Shown piece by piece: positions 44,089 to 56,415 of a stretch of DNA of 64,000 nucleotides. The stretch is from Hyphomicrobium sp. ghe19. GTDB lineage: Bacteria; Pseudomonadota; Alphaproteobacteria; Rhizobiales; Hyphomicrobiaceae. Numbering within the stretch: the first letter of the stretch is position 1; every line of letters starts with the position of its first letter. Both the position numbers and the translations under genes were made by a program. The stretch covers positions 1,426,001-1,490,000 of the forward strand of contig NZ_LR743509.1 in NCBI RefSeq assembly GCF_902712875.1. The letters run 5' to 3'. The notes beneath the pieces are model-generated. The model was given only the letters and a program-made list of their open reading frames with translations. It ran no database searches and was not told the origin of the DNA.

Positions 44089-45702
44089 CTACGATCGAGC
44101 GAGGTTGGATGAGCGCGAGGCGAAGCGAACGGCTTCTTCGGCGGCACGCACCACGGCTTTCGCCTTATTGATGCATTCCTGCTGTTCGTTTTCGGGAATG
44201 CTGTCGTGCACGATGCCGGCGCCCGCCTGCACATGGATCATGCCGTCCTTCAGGATCGCCGTGCGCAGGACGATGCAGGTGTCCATCTCGCCATTCGCCG
44301 AGAAGTAGCCGACGCAGCCCGCATAGGGGCCGCGTTTCGCCTTTTCGAATTCGGCGATGATCTCCATGGCGCGCACTTTCGGCGCGCCCGACACCGTTCC
44401 AGCGGGGAAGCCCGCCATCAGGGCGTCGATCGCGTCGTGATTTTTTTCATCGAGCTTGCCGATCACATTCGAAACGATGTGCATGACGTGGCTGTAGCGT
44501 TCGATGACGAATTTATCGGTGACGGTAACGCTGCCGGGTTCTGAGACACGTCCGACGTCGTTGCGGCCGAGGTCGAGCAGCATCAGATGCTCGGAGCGCT
44601 CCTTGGGATCGGCGAGGAGCTTCGCTGCCAACGCCTTGTCTTCCGCGTCGGTCCCGCCGCGCGGCGCGGTACCGGCGATGGGCCGGATGGTGACGACGCC
44701 GTCGCGGGCGCGGACGAGAATTTCGGGCGACGAGCCGACGAGCTGGAAGCTGCCGAAATCGAGATGGAATAGAAACGGCGACGGATTGAGCCGCCGCAAC
44801 GCGCGATAGAGCGCGAATGAGGGGAGCGCAAACGGTGCGGAGAAACGCTGCGAAAGTACGACCTGAAAGATGTCGCCGGCTTTGATGTATTCCTTCGCCT
44901 TCGTGACCATCGCCATATAGTCGGCGGGCGTGGTGTTCGATTGCGGCTCGGGAAGCGCGTGGTTTTGCTGAGGCGCCGAAGAGGCGAGCGGTAGCGGCGT
45001 CTCGAGAGCATGAATCGTCTTCTCAATGCGCGCGAGCGCTTCGCCGTAGGCGTCGGCGGCGGAGACGTTCTCGCGGGGCCGGACCGGCGTCACGAGCGTC
45101 ATCTCATCCTTGACGTTGTCGAAGATGAGCATCAGCGTCGGCCGGATCAGGATGGCATCCGGAACGCCGAGAGCGTCCGGCTTCATCTCGGGTAGCTTTT
45201 CGATCAGCCGAACCGTGTCGTAGCCCATGTAGCCGAAGATGCCGGCCGCCATCGGCGGCAGGGCCTCAGGCAGAGAGATCGCGCTATCGGCCAGAAGCTT
45301 GCGCAGCGATTCCAGCGCCGGGCTGTCGTCGGCCGTAAACGCTTCCGGAGCGACGTCCGGAGTTCGATTGATTTCCGCCGTGTTGCCGTTCGCTCTCCAG
45401 ATCAGGTCCGGTGCGAAGCCGATGACGGAGTAGCGTCCGCGTGCGGACCCGCCTTCGACCGATTCCAACAGGAAGCTCATGGCGCGACGCTCGCCGAGCT
45501 TCAAGTAGGCGGACACCGGCGTTTCGAGATCTGCGATGAGGCGCGTCCAGACGACCTGGGCCGTGCCGTCATCGTAGGTTTTTGCGAACTGATCGATCGC
45601 GGGGAAGATGTCCGCTCGAGTCGTGTCAGAATTGGCCGATGCCGGCGATGCCGTTGAGGCGGTCACGTTGCTCTCACTCTTCGCTGAGGCCGAGAGCGGC
45701 AT
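44089..45702 (-). CDS. trpE: Anthranilate synthase component I
   Basis: 537 residues, longer than the typical 500 because of a Ser/Ala/Thr-rich N-terminus. The chorismate-binding domain is in the C-terminal half: ASSPEILVRARD-like GSSPEILV, LMLLDLGRNDVGRV, VMHIVSNVIG, GFPAGTVSGAPKVRAMEI and PYAGCVGYFSANGEMDTCI. The start lies 29 bp inside the ppiD 3' end, so it is probably coupled to ppiD. An in-frame start slightly downstream is possible since the ribosome site is weak. Confidence 0.94.
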   Translation of the reverse strand: MPLSASAKSESNVTASTASPASANSDTTRADIFPAIDQFAKTYDDGTAQVVWTRLIADLETPVSAYLKLGERRAMSFLLESVEGGSARGRYSVIGFAPDLIWRANGNTAEINRTPDVAPEAFTADDSPALESLRKLLADSAISLPEALPPMAAGIFGYMGYDTVRLIEKLPEMKPDALGVPDAILIRPTLMLIFDNVKDEMTLVTPVRPRENVSAADAYGEALARIEKTIHALETPLPLASSAPQQNHALPEPQSNTTPADYMAMVTKAKEYIKAGDIFQVVLSQRFSAPFALPSFALYRALRRLNPSPFLFHLDFGSFQLVGSSPEILVRARDGVVTIRPIAGTAPRGGTDAEDKALAAKLLADPKERSEHLMLLDLGRNDVGRVSEPGSVTVTDKFVIERYSHVMHIVSNVIGKLDEKNHDAIDALMAGFPAGTVSGAPKVRAMEIIAEFEKAKRGPYAGCVGYFSANGEMDTCIVLRTAILKDGMIHVQAGAGIVHDSIPENEQQECINKAKAVVRAAEEAVRFASRSSNLARS

Positions 45703-47563
45703 TCATTTCGGCCGCATTCACCGTCGTGCCGAGGCGCTTTTTGAGCGCTTCAGTGTATTCGGTGAGCGTCTGGTTTGCGAGTTCGGCATTGAGCTGACGC
45801 ATCAACTGATCCGTTTCGGTGAGGGACGGTTCGGGCGCCGCGATGACATCGGCAACACGGAAGACGATTGCTGTCGTCTGATCGGGCGACGCTCCATGGC
45901 CTGCTTTACCCTTAGGCAGTGCGAACGCCTGCGCGACGACGGCTTCCGAAAGGCTCTGCGGTATGGTCTTGCGCGTCAGCGGGTCGGTTTTCTCGACCTT
46001 GTTTTTCGCCTCGGCTTCGAGTGCCGTCATCGGCTCGCCGGCGTTGATGCGATCTACGAGTTTCTTTGCCAGCTCTTCGAGCAGGCGGTGACGCTCGGAC
46101 GCGATATAGTTGTCCTTTACTTGATCCTTGACCGTGTCGAACGGCTTCTGCTTCGGGGCATCGTTCGAGAGAACGTTGATCCAGGCATAACCGCCGTCCG
46201 AGAGCTCGATCGCCGTGTCGTCCGAGCTGTTGTCGGGAGCGAATACGCGCGTGACGATCTTGCGAAGGTCGGGCGTTTCCATCACGGGCTTGCCCTCCGG
46301 CGAGAGACCGGTTGCATCCGTTGCCGGGATTTCCTTGAAGGTGAGCTTCGATGCCTCCGCGATCTCCGTCAATGTTTTGCCGGCGATGCGGTTGTCTTCG
46401 ATTTCGTCGTGCTTGTTCTGCAGCTCTGACTTGGCTTTTTCTGTCGCGAGCTTATCGCGCACCTGATCCTTGACGTCGGCCAATGTGCGGGTGATGCCCG
46501 GATCGATTTGCGTGACGCGCAGGATGACTGTCGCGAAGCGGCCTTCGACGACGTCGGAATATTTGTCCTTTTCGAGCGAGAAGGCGACATCCGCGATCTT
46601 CGGGTCGATCAGTGATTTCTTCGTCACCAAGCCGAGGTCGACGTCGGTATCCTTGGCGCCGGCTTCCTTCGCGACGTCGCCGAAAGACTTCTTGCCGTCG
46701 CGGAGTTCTTTGAGGGCCGCTTCCGCCGTCGCCTTGTCCTTGAAGGCGATCTGCTGAATGCGCCGCTCCTCGGGCTTGTTGTAGGTCTCTTTGGTCGCTT
46801 CGTAGGACTTCTGAATATCTTCGTCGGTGATCGTGACGTGGTTCTTCAAGTCATCGACGCTGAGCGTGAGCACCTGCACCTTGCGGTACTCGGGCGTCAT
46901 GTATTTCGACTTGTCCTTTTCGTAGAGTTCCTTGAGCTTTTCATCCGTCGCTTCAGCGACGGTGACAGCTTCCGGATCGATCTTGACCCACTCGATGACG
47001 CGCTTCTCGTCATTGTAGGCATGCATGAGATCGAAGAGCGGTTTCGGCACGGTCTGGCCGGTTACGAACGATCTGATGATCGCGGCTCTCAGCTCATCCT
47101 TGCGGCGAAGGTCCAGGAAGCCGCGTTCGGTCATCCCGATCTGGCGAAGCAGGGCGTCGAAATTCTGTTTCGAGAATTTGCCGTCGATCTGGAAGTCGGG
47201 ATCGGACTGGATGCCTTCGACGAGAGTCTGGTCGGAGAGGGCGAGACCAAGCTGCTGGCCATGCGCTTCGACTGCGGCGCCGCTGATGAGCTGGGCTAGA
47301 ACTCTTTTGTCGAGACCGAACGCGCGGCCCTGCTCAGCGGTGATTCGCTGGCGAGCCTGCTGAGAAACCCGGTCGAGCTCGTTCTGATAGGCGCGGCGAA
47401 ACTCTTCATCCGAAATGGCGGTGCTGCCCACATGGGCCACGGCTCCACGTCCCCAGCCACGGAACACATCATGGACGCCCCAGATGCCAAAGCTCAGCAC
47501 GAGCAATCCGAACAGCAGCTTGGCGACCCGCGTCTGGGCGCCGCGTCTTAGAGCTTCGAGCAT
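45674..47563 (-). CDS. ppiD: Peptidyl-prolyl cis-trans isomerase PpiD (SurA_N/rotamase)
   Basis: 629 residues. A single N-terminal transmembrane helix (VAKLLFGLLVLSFGIWGVHDVF, 13-34) anchors it to the inner membrane, with the rest periplasmic. SurA_N-like region at 35-200, and a parvulin domain at about 265-360 (RIQQIAFKDKATAEAALKEL, ADVAFSLEKDKYSDVVEGRF). PpiD is a chaperone for newly exported proteins at the Sec translocon. It lies upstream of trpE with overlap, an arrangement seen in many alphaproteobacteria. Confidence 0.92.
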   Translation of the reverse strand: MLEALRRGAQTRVAKLLFGLLVLSFGIWGVHDVFRGWGRGAVAHVGSTAISDEEFRRAYQNELDRVSQQARQRITAEQGRAFGLDKRVLAQLISGAAVEAHGQQLGLALSDQTLVEGIQSDPDFQIDGKFSKQNFDALLRQIGMTERGFLDLRRKDELRAAIIRSFVTGQTVPKPLFDLMHAYNDEKRVIEWVKIDPEAVTVAEATDEKLKELYEKDKSKYMTPEYRKVQVLTLSVDDLKNHVTITDEDIQKSYEATKETYNKPEERRIQQIAFKDKATAEAALKELRDGKKSFGDVAKEAGAKDTDVDLGLVTKKSLIDPKIADVAFSLEKDKYSDVVEGRFATVILRVTQIDPGITRTLADVKDQVRDKLATEKAKSELQNKHDEIEDNRIAGKTLTEIAEASKLTFKEIPATDATGLSPEGKPVMETPDLRKIVTRVFAPDNSSDDTAIELSDGGYAWINVLSNDAPKQKPFDTVKDQVKDNYIASERHRLLEELAKKLVDRINAGEPMTALEAEAKNKVEKTDPLTRKTIPQSLSEAVVAQAFALPKGKAGHGASPDQTTAIVFRVADVIAAPEPSLTETDQLMRQLNAELANQTLTEYTEALKKRLGTTVNAAEMNAALGLSEE

Positions 47564-47781
47564 AGGTAAAGACGTCCCGTTGATGGAAGCGTGACGCTGC
47601 CGCGGGAGGGCGTAAGGTCAACGAGCTTCAGATGACGAACCGCCCCGCGATGAACGGGGCGATGGCGTGATATGAAGCGCAGGCCGTTTCGGATTGCAAG
47701 GGCGACCGGGATGAGGTTACGGAGTGTTCACGACGGCGGGCGCCCGAAAAGCGTGTTCGCGTCCGCAAAAAGAGGGACGGG

Positions 47782-48558
47782 ATGGTGAATTATCGGCGCG
47801 AAATTCGGCCTCTTGTTGCTGGAAATTGGAAGATGAACGGCCTGAGAGCGAGCTTCGGCGAGGTTCAGGCCGTCGGTGACGCCCTACTCGGGCCGCTGGC
47901 GTCCGTCGCGGCCGATGTCATGATTGCCCCTCCTGCGACGCTTGTCGCCGGATTTGCGTCGGGTCTCGGAGCACGTCCCCTTTTGCTCGCTGGGCAGGAT
48001 TGTCATGCCAAGGCGAGCGGCGCTCATACCGGCGACATTTCGGCCGAGATGCTGAAGGACGCGGGTGCGTCGGCCGTGATCGTCGGCCATTCGGAGCGGC
48101 GCGCGGATCATGGTGAAACGAGCGACCAGGTGAGGGCGAAGGCGGAAGCTGCGCACCGGGCCGGGCTCGTTGCGATCGTATGTATCGGCGAAACTCAGGA
48201 AGAGCGGGCCGCCGGTGCGACGCTCGATGTGGTGTCGCGGCAACTCAAGGGGTCGATGCCCGAGGCGTCGACGGCGGACAATACGGTCGTCGCCTATGAG
48301 CCGGTCTGGGCGATCGGCACGGGGCTTACGCCGACGCCCGACGATGTTAAAATCGTACATGCTGCCATTCGCCGTGATCTCGTGGATCTCATCGGACCGG
48401 AAGGCGCGCACATGCGGATCCTCTACGGCGGTTCGGTTAAGCCCGACAACGCGGCGACGCTAATGTCTGTTGAAAACGTCAATGGAGCGCTCGTCGGCGG
48501 CGCGAGCCTCAAGGCACGCGATTTTCTCGCCATAGTTCGCGCATACGAGACTCCGTGA
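47782..48558 (+). CDS. tpiA: Triosephosphate isomerase
   Basis: 258 residues. N-terminal [10 protein letters not shown], the catalytic His in VIVGHSERR, catalytic Glu in [12 protein letters not shown], and the phosphate loop ILYGGSVKP are all present. It interconverts DHAP and GAP. Gene divergent from ppiD, about 220 bp apart. Confidence 0.97.
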   Translation: MVNYRREIRPLVAGNWKMNGLRASFGEVQAVGDALLGPLASVAADVMIAPPATLVAGFASGLGARPLLLAGQDCHAKASGAHTGDISAEMLKDAGASAVIVGHSERRADHGETSDQVRAKAEAAHRAGLVAIVCIGETQEERAAGATLDVVSRQLKGSMPEASTADNTVVAYEPVWAIGTGLTPTPDDVKIVHAAIRRDLVDLIGPEGAHMRILYGGSVKPDNAATLMSVENVNGALVGGASLKARDFLAIVRAYETP

Positions 48559-49313
48559 TGCCACTACCTTTTCGCCACGCTGTCGCTCTGGCACTCGCGC
48601 CGCTTTTTTGCGCGCCGATCGCTGCTTCATACAGTGCATGGGCGACGCAGCCTAAAGTCGATCCCGAGACATGCACCGCGCTCAGGCTGGAGCAGATCAA
48701 GTTCCGCGCGTCGGGTATTCTCGACGACATGAGCAAAGGCCCGCAATGGGCGAAGGCCAATCTGTCGGCGGACCGGCTGCGCGAGATCGAGCATTTCATT
48801 CAACTCGACGAGCAGGTGAAATTCGGCTGCCGCGACGCCAAGCTTTCGGCCGAGGCGGAACGGGCGAGCGAGGCGGCTGCGCGTATCGAACTCAATTCCG
48901 ACGCCGATCCGACCGCGCCTGTTGCGAACGACCCTCCGAAACCCGGGTCGGAGAAGGCTGCCCCGCAGAAGTCTGCTTCGCCAGCGAAAAAGGACGCGAT
49001 ACAAAAGGACGGGCCGAAAAAGGCGACGCACAAGAAAGCAAAGCCGCCTGAGCCAAAGGCCGAGAACGACGATTCTTTCAAGCCCGGGCCTTCCAAGACC
49101 GCTCCTGGGTCTGGGCCCGATAAGCCCGCGAAACCGAAGGTCTCTCAGGAAACGCCGGCTCCCGCGCCGCCTGTCATCGTCCATGACGCCTATCGCGGAG
49201 ACCCCCGGCCGGCCGAGACGGCGTCGGACGCTCATTCGTCGTTCGTGCCGGAACCCTCGTTGCCCTCGTTCGGTTTCGGGGAGACGGTGGTTTTGCCGCA
49301 CTCGGAACCTTGA
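48558..49313 (+). CDS. Hypothetical secreted Lys/Pro/Ala-rich protein
   Basis: 251 residues from the ATG at 48558, which shares its A with the tpiA stop codon (TGATG). Sec-type N-terminus (hydrophobic to about residue 27, ATQPKVD after). Residues 30-115 form a helical domain with two cysteines (ETCTALRL; FGCRDAKL). The rest (about 120-250) is a low-complexity K/P/A/E linker with poly-Lys-Pro blocks, likely disordered and possibly wall- or polyanion-binding. Coupled to tpiA translationally; function unknown. Confidence 0.7.
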   Translation: MPLPFRHAVALALAPLFCAPIAASYSAWATQPKVDPETCTALRLEQIKFRASGILDDMSKGPQWAKANLSADRLREIEHFIQLDEQVKFGCRDAKLSAEAERASEAAARIELNSDADPTAPVANDPPKPGSEKAAPQKSASPAKKDAIQKDGPKKATHKKAKPPEPKAENDDSFKPGPSKTAPGSGPDKPAKPKVSQETPAPAPPVIVHDAYRGDPRPAETASDAHSSFVPEPSLPSFGFGETVVLPHSEP

Positions 49314-49469
49314 ATGCGCTCAAAACCCCTCCCGAAGTAAAGCGGGTTAACGTCCGCGGCCGAACCACCATCGCAAAAGGCCGGTCATCGGGGCTGGTTC
49401 ATCGCGACAGGCTAGTGTATAGGCGCACGCTTGCTGGGCTTGCTGCCCGCTCAATCCGGATCAAATTCT

Positions 49470-49853
49470 ATGGCCACCGTACTGCTCGTTATCCATTTGA
49501 TGATCGCCACGGCGCTTGTCGCTGTTGTGCTTTTGCAGAAATCCGAGGGCGGAGCGCTCGGCATCGGCGGCGGTGGTGGTGGCGGCTTCCTGACCGGTCG
49601 CGGAACGGCCAACCTGCTGACCCGGACGACTGCGGGCCTTGCTGCGGCTTTCTTCGCAACGAGCATTTTGCTGACGATCCTCGCCAATCACAACGCCCCG
49701 CGCGGGTCGGTGTTCGACGGTGTGAAGGCTCCGGCCAGCGGAACGCAGGTTCCGGCAGCCGGCGGAGTAGCGCCGAAGGGAGAGCCCGGACGTGGCGGCA
49801 TCCTGGACAAGCTCGACGCGCCCCGTGCGCCACTCGTCCCTCAGAATCAGTAG
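49470..49853 (+). CDS. secG: Preprotein translocase subunit SecG
   Basis: 127 residues from the ATG at 49470; the frame upstream is not needed. Two transmembrane helices (TVLLVIHLMIATALVAVVLL at 3-22 and LAAAFFATSILLTILAN at 57-73) flank the Gly-rich LQKSEGGALGIGGGGGGGF loop typical of SecG. A long proline/glycine tail follows. Part of SecYEG. It precedes the lipoprotein gene and pyrG, the common alphaproteobacterial order. Confidence 0.93.
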   Translation: MATVLLVIHLMIATALVAVVLLQKSEGGALGIGGGGGGGFLTGRGTANLLTRTTAGLAAAFFATSILLTILANHNAPRGSVFDGVKAPASGTQVPAAGGVAPKGEPGRGGILDKLDAPRAPLVPQNQ

Positions 49854-49953
49854 TCGATAGACAGGAATCATGTGCGCCACCGGGGTCTGAGGCCCCGGGC
49901 GGCTGGACCCCCAGCCTGTTCCCTGCAAAAATGGGAACAAATGGGGGACCGTC

Positions 49954-50535
49954 ATGGCTGACTTCAGGTCGATCCGTCGTGGGGGCTTCCGCCGCCACGC
50001 ATCGCGTTTGTCCGCGCTTGCCGTGGGGGCCGGAGCGCTTGTTCAGCTCGGCGGTTGCGGCGCGACCCTCGGTGATCTGACGACGGGGTCGGTCACCAAT
50101 TATCAGGCCGCGAATTTGTTCGCGCCGGCCGGATACAGTATTTCGAACAATGCAGATGGCAGCATTCACGTGACGGCGGCGGGTTCTCCGGGAACGCCGT
50201 CCGACCGGCTCGAGAAGATCGCGTTGGCGGCCGCCGCAGACTACGGCGCCCAGCAGCATCAGAAGACCTTCACATCGACGCCCGCGCAGACGTCATTCAA
50301 GTGCGGAAAGACGAAGATGACCGAGAAGGGTCAACAGGTCGCCATCAAGCCGACCGATCTGCGCATCGTCGCGATCGACGTTACCTATGGTCGCGACGGG
50401 ATCGCACCGGCGGCGCGCAACACGCGTGAGACGGCAGACGCGCTGAAGGCGCAACTTGCTACGGAAACAGTGGCTCCGGACGTGCAGGCTGCTGCAACGC
50501 AAGAGGTTTCACAGCAGTGCGGCAGACCCCTTTAA
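49954..50535 (+). CDS. Putative lipoprotein
   Basis: 193 residues. The N-terminus is basic (RRGGFRRHASR) then hydrophobic, ending in the lipobox QLGGC with C35 as the lipidation site. The mature domain is about 155 residues with a Cys pair (KCGKTK and QCGRP near the end). Located between secG and pyrG, in a position often filled by a hypothetical lipoprotein. Function unknown. Confidence 0.72.
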   Translation: MADFRSIRRGGFRRHASRLSALAVGAGALVQLGGCGATLGDLTTGSVTNYQAANLFAPAGYSISNNADGSIHVTAAGSPGTPSDRLEKIALAAAADYGAQQHQKTFTSTPAQTSFKCGKTKMTEKGQQVAIKPTDLRIVAIDVTYGRDGIAPAARNTRETADALKAQLATETVAPDVQAAATQEVSQQCGRPL

Positions 50536-53504
<2,969 letters not shown>

Positions 53505-53629
53505 CGGAGATTTCCCCCTTTGCTTTTCCTTGTGGTGTGCCCTCGTGCCGCTGCAATCGCGTGTCCCTCATAGTTAAGCGGGACCGGCTCTTTTCTTGTG
53601 TTCAAAGTGATCAATCTCTGGGGGTTCTT

Positions 53630-54121
53630 ATGTTCAGTCGAGATTCACGAGCAGAGACGCGTGCGGACGCTGCAAAACCGGGCGCAATATCAACACCGCC
53701 ACCGCGGTTCTCCGGGCCAATCGGTGTCGTGTCCAATGCCGCGGCTCCGAGCTATCAGCCCGCATCACCCGACAGGCCGACATCCATTCTCGGGCCCGAT
53801 ATTTCAATATACGGCGAGCAGCTTATCCTGAAAACCAAAGGTTCGCTGCTGATACAAGGTCACATCGAAGGCGACGTGCACGGAGAAACGGTTACCGTCG
53901 ATGACGGCGCGCACGTAAAAGGTGTCATCACTGCACGCACTATCGCCATACAGGGCGGCGTAAAGGGCGAGCTCAAGGGTTCGAACGTCATTCTGCACGA
54001 ACATTCCGTCGTCGAGGCGGACATCATTCAGGAGCGGCTTACCGTCGCTGACGGCGCTCACTTCGAAGGTAGCGTCAAGAAGGCGAAGGACGCGAGCGAA
54101 GTCACGCCCGACTTATCGTAA
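53630..54121 (+). CDS. Bactofilin-family cytoskeletal protein
   Basis: 163 residues from the ATG at 53630, after GGGGG; the upstream frame from 53462 is not supported. The N-terminal 55 residues are a disordered Pro/Ala tail. The bactofilin beta-helix (DUF583) runs from ILGPDISIYGEQLILKTKG to LTVADGAHFEGSVK, with the repeated IEGDVHG and VKGELKG turns. Bactofilins polymerise without nucleotide and organise cell-wall or stalk growth; budding Hyphomicrobium-like bacteria may use them in hyphal growth. Confidence 0.92.
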   Translation: MFSRDSRAETRADAAKPGAISTPPPRFSGPIGVVSNAAAPSYQPASPDRPTSILGPDISIYGEQLILKTKGSLLIQGHIEGDVHGETVTVDDGAHVKGVITARTIAIQGGVKGELKGSNVILHEHSVVEADIIQERLTVADGAHFEGSVKKAKDASEVTPDLS

Positions 54122-54145
54122 ACGGCAATCGCCGCTGAAAACAAA

Positions 54146-54170
54146 AATCCCGGCGTCACGCGCCGGGATT
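54146..54170. terminator. Bidirectional terminator between bactofilin gene and small membrane protein gene
   Basis: AATCCCGGCG (54146-54155) and CGCCGGGATT (54161-54170) form a perfect 10-bp stem with a 5-base loop. In the leftward direction it is followed by TTTTTGTTTT, a classic T tract, so it mainly serves the minus-strand gene; the plus side has no T tract. Confidence 0.8.
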
Positions 54171-54206
54171 CTGATGGCCTGCAAACGTGGATACGCGTTG
54201 CGGTCC

Positions 54207-54446
54207 TTATGGCGTGGTCGTCGCCGGTGCGGACGTTGTCGTCGTGGTCTCGGTCCTTACGTCGAGCCGGAGGACGCCGGTGTAAAGCAATCCGCCGAAC
54301 ACGATTGCGAAGACGATTGCCGTTGCGAGCGCGTTCAGCACGCGGTTCGAAAACGAGATGAGATTGCCGATCAGGTCCAGCACGAACACGATCGCTGCGC
54401 CGATCAGAACGGGCTCAATCCAAGGGTAGGTTTCAAGTATTTGCAT
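54207..54446 (-). CDS. Small membrane protein (79 aa)
   Basis: 79 residues from the ATG at 54444-54446, with GGAG nine bases before. A GTG at 54459-54461 (plus five residues) is the alternative. Two predicted transmembrane helices (PVLIGAAIVFVLDLIGNLI at 12-30 and ALATAIVFAIVFGGLLYTGV at 41-60), then an Arg/Thr-rich tail with TTTTTSAPATTTP. No family known. A clear minus-strand terminator follows. Confidence 0.65.
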   Translation of the reverse strand: MQILETYPWIEPVLIGAAIVFVLDLIGNLISFSNRVLNALATAIVFAIVFGGLLYTGVLRLDVRTETTTTTSAPATTTP

Positions 54447-54809
54447 CTGGGTGGTCTCCACGAGCTTTTGTTATGCCGCCTATGCGCGCGCGCCCCGAGT
54501 CGCGGCTTGCAAATTTGGCTTAGCACGTGAAAAGCCGAGTAAAGCGACAAGCCACCGTGGAGCAGGGGCGCCGGTTTCCGACTGAAGCTTTGGAGGCACA
54601 GTCGTCCGTACCCGGACGCATACATGCGGACAGTGCCACTCAAGAATTGCGAGCAATCGAGCATTTCCAATTGAAATGATATAACAATTCGTCGTTTCGA
54701 TCACGAAAAGTTTGAACCGCGTTAGCGAAAAGAGATTGGTAATTGAGGGGTTGTTTCGGTAACTAAGCATTCAACAGGAGCAACCTGTAGAAATCCGAGG
54801 AGGACGCAT
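54447..54809. other. AT-rich region upstream of pqqA
   Basis: About 360 bp between divergent genes. The stretch 54665-54770 is AT-rich with an inverted pair AATTG (54669) and CAATT (54685), and is the probable pqqA promoter area. No defined promoter boxes could be fixed and no gene is seen. Confidence 0.45.
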
Positions 54810-54899
54810 ATGAAAGTCTGGATGAAGCCTGCAGTTCGCGAGCAAGAAGTTGGTCTCGAAGTCACCAGCTATCTGCCGGCTGAGATCGACCTCATCTAA
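54810..54899 (+). CDS. pqqA: PQQ precursor peptide PqqA
   Basis: 29 residues, starting with a strong GAGGAGGA ribosome site six bases upstream. The peptide has the PqqA pattern: W and K/P in the N-terminal half and the core EVTSY, with the cross-linked E17 and Y21 spaced by three residues, then P-A-E-I-D. PqqE joins the Glu and Tyr side chains to build pyrroloquinoline quinone. No pqqB, C, D or E is in this window, so this is a lone copy. A strong terminator follows 25 bp after the stop, as expected for a highly transcribed short gene. Confidence 0.88.
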   Translation: MKVWMKPAVREQEVGLEVTSYLPAEIDLI

Positions 54900-54924
54900 A
54901 GAATTCGAACCTTCGGGTTTCTGA

Positions 54925-54949
54925 ACGGCGGCCATGGGCCGCCGTTTTT
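54925..54949 (+). terminator. Rho-independent terminator of pqqA
   Basis: ACGGCGGCC (54925-54933) and GGCCGCCGT (54937-54945) form a perfect 9-bp stem with an ATG loop, followed by TTTTT. A smaller AACC/GGTT hairpin precedes it. This isolates pqqA from kdsA downstream. Confidence 0.9.
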
Positions 54950-55010
54950 GTTTGGGTACAGCGGACCTAGGGGGTCGCGGCCAGAGCCCGGCGACGCTAT
55001 AAATCGCGCC

Positions 55011-55877
55011 ATGACCCAGCATGAAATCCTTAAGCCTGCCGCCCACGTCCGTGCTCGTGACGTGCTTTTCGCCAACGATGCGCCAATCGCGATCTTGGCG
55101 GGGCCCTGTCAGATGGAAAGCCGCGCCCACGCCCTCGAGATGGCGGCGGCCTTAACCGAAATAGCCCAGAAACTGGGTTTCGGGCTCGTCTACAAATCGT
55201 CATTCGATAAGGCCAACCGCACGTCGTTGACCGGCCGTCGCGGCATGGGGCTCGAGGCGGCTCTGCCCGTTTTTGCTGAAATTCGCGAAAAATATGGGGT
55301 TCCGGTCGTAACCGACGTTCACGAGGCCGGGCAGTGCGCTGCGGTGGCCGAAGTCGTCGATGTGCTCCAGATCCCGGCTTTTCTTTGCCGCCAGACCGAT
55401 CTTCTGATTGCGGCGGCCAAGACGGGCCGGGTGGTCAAGATCAAGAAGGGGCAGTTCCTCGCGCCCTGGGACATGAAGAACGTGGTCGCCAAGGTGACGG
55501 GCTCCGGCAATCCAAACGTGCTCGTCACGGAGCGGGGTTCGAGCTTTGGATACAACACGCTCGTCGTCGACATGCGGGGCCTGCCGCAGATGGCCGAGAC
55601 CGGGGCGCCGGTTATTTTCGATGCCACCCACGCTGTGCAGCAGCCCGGCGGGCAGGGAACGTCGTCGGGTGGCGATCGCCGCTTCGTGCCGGTGCTGGCG
55701 CGCGCAGCCGTTGCTGTCGGCGTCGCGGGGCTTTTCATCGAGACGCATCAGGATCCGGACAGGGCGCCTTCGGACGGGCCGAACATGGTGGCGCTCAAGG
55801 ATTTCGCCGGGCTCGTTTCGGAGCTGCAGGCGATCGACCAAGTCGTCAAACAGCGAAAGAGCGCGAGCCAGGCCTGA
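55011..55877 (+). CDS. kdsA: 3-deoxy-D-manno-octulosonate 8-phosphate synthase
   Basis: 288 residues from the ATG at 55011; the upstream frame to 54948 overlaps the pqqA terminator. Motifs: AILAGPCQMES, YKSSFDKANRTS, PVVTDVHEAGQ, and GYNTLVVDMRG. It makes KDO-8-P for lipid A/LPS core synthesis. Cys27-type metal ligands suggest the metal-dependent class, but this was not resolved. Confidence 0.95.
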   Translation: MTQHEILKPAAHVRARDVLFANDAPIAILAGPCQMESRAHALEMAAALTEIAQKLGFGLVYKSSFDKANRTSLTGRRGMGLEAALPVFAEIREKYGVPVVTDVHEAGQCAAVAEVVDVLQIPAFLCRQTDLLIAAAKTGRVVKIKKGQFLAPWDMKNVVAKVTGSGNPNVLVTERGSSFGYNTLVVDMRGLPQMAETGAPVIFDATHAVQQPGGQGTSSGGDRRFVPVLARAAVAVGVAGLFIETHQDPDRAPSDGPNMVALKDFAGLVSELQAIDQVVKQRKSASQA

Positions 55878-56178
55878 CTCGCGCTCATATCGATCGACAT
55901 ATTTCTCAGATCGAAGCTTCCGGGTTTAAGTCGACATAATGCAGGCCGGGAGCTTCGGCATTTCCGACTTGGCAAGCGTAAAGCGTAGATTCGACTGTAG
56001 GCTTCGTGAATTCATTTCAGTCCGTGCGCACGGACGGCAGTGCGTGATCGTGGATCGCTCGACTTTTCTTCACTTCACTTCACTTCACTTCGCTTCGCAC
56101 TCGCCAAGGCGCAATTCCGCTACCCGCATGGACGGTACCGTGCTTCGCCGAGTGTATTTTTTGAGATTTCGACTTCTT
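55878..56178. other. Intergenic region with a short tandem repeat
   Basis: About 300 bp. It contains a CACTT repeat at 56071-56090 (four perfect units followed by a CGCTT variant). No gene or terminator for kdsA was recognised. Confidence 0.5.
56071..56090. repeat. Tandem CACTT microsatellite, four units
   Basis: Four copies of CACTT in a row, flanked by TTCTT before and CGCTTCGC after. Could vary by slippage, but is not within an identified gene. Confidence 0.6.
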
Positions 56179-56415
56179 CTAGCTGACGCGCCAGAACTTC
56201 GCCGCCAGCGTTGCGACATGGGCGCGGCTCGTCAGAGCACCGAATTGAGCTTCCGTACCAACTCGAATGCCGGCGACGCAGGCATTGGGCTGGCAGAAGG
56301 CGGGGTGCGTTCTGCCAACGTTGATGGCTGCAATCGCCATCGACGTCATAAGCAGGCTCATTGTCGAAATGCAGGAGGCATAGGCAAGGGCACGCGAAAC
56401 AAGTTCGTAGTGCAT
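56179..56415 (-). CDS. Putative small exported or membrane protein
   Basis: 78 residues from the ATG at 56413-56415, with TGAGG nine bases upstream. A hydrophobic stretch at residues 8-30 (SRALAYASCISTMSLLMTSM area) could be a signal or anchor, and a Cys pair (C41, C45 area: FCQPNAC) follows. No family resemblance; the composition is compatible with a real gene but could be chance. Confidence 0.4.
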   Translation of the reverse strand: MHYELVSRALAYASCISTMSLLMTSMAIAAINVGRTHPAFCQPNACVAGIRVGTEAQFGALTSRAHVATLAAKFWRVS

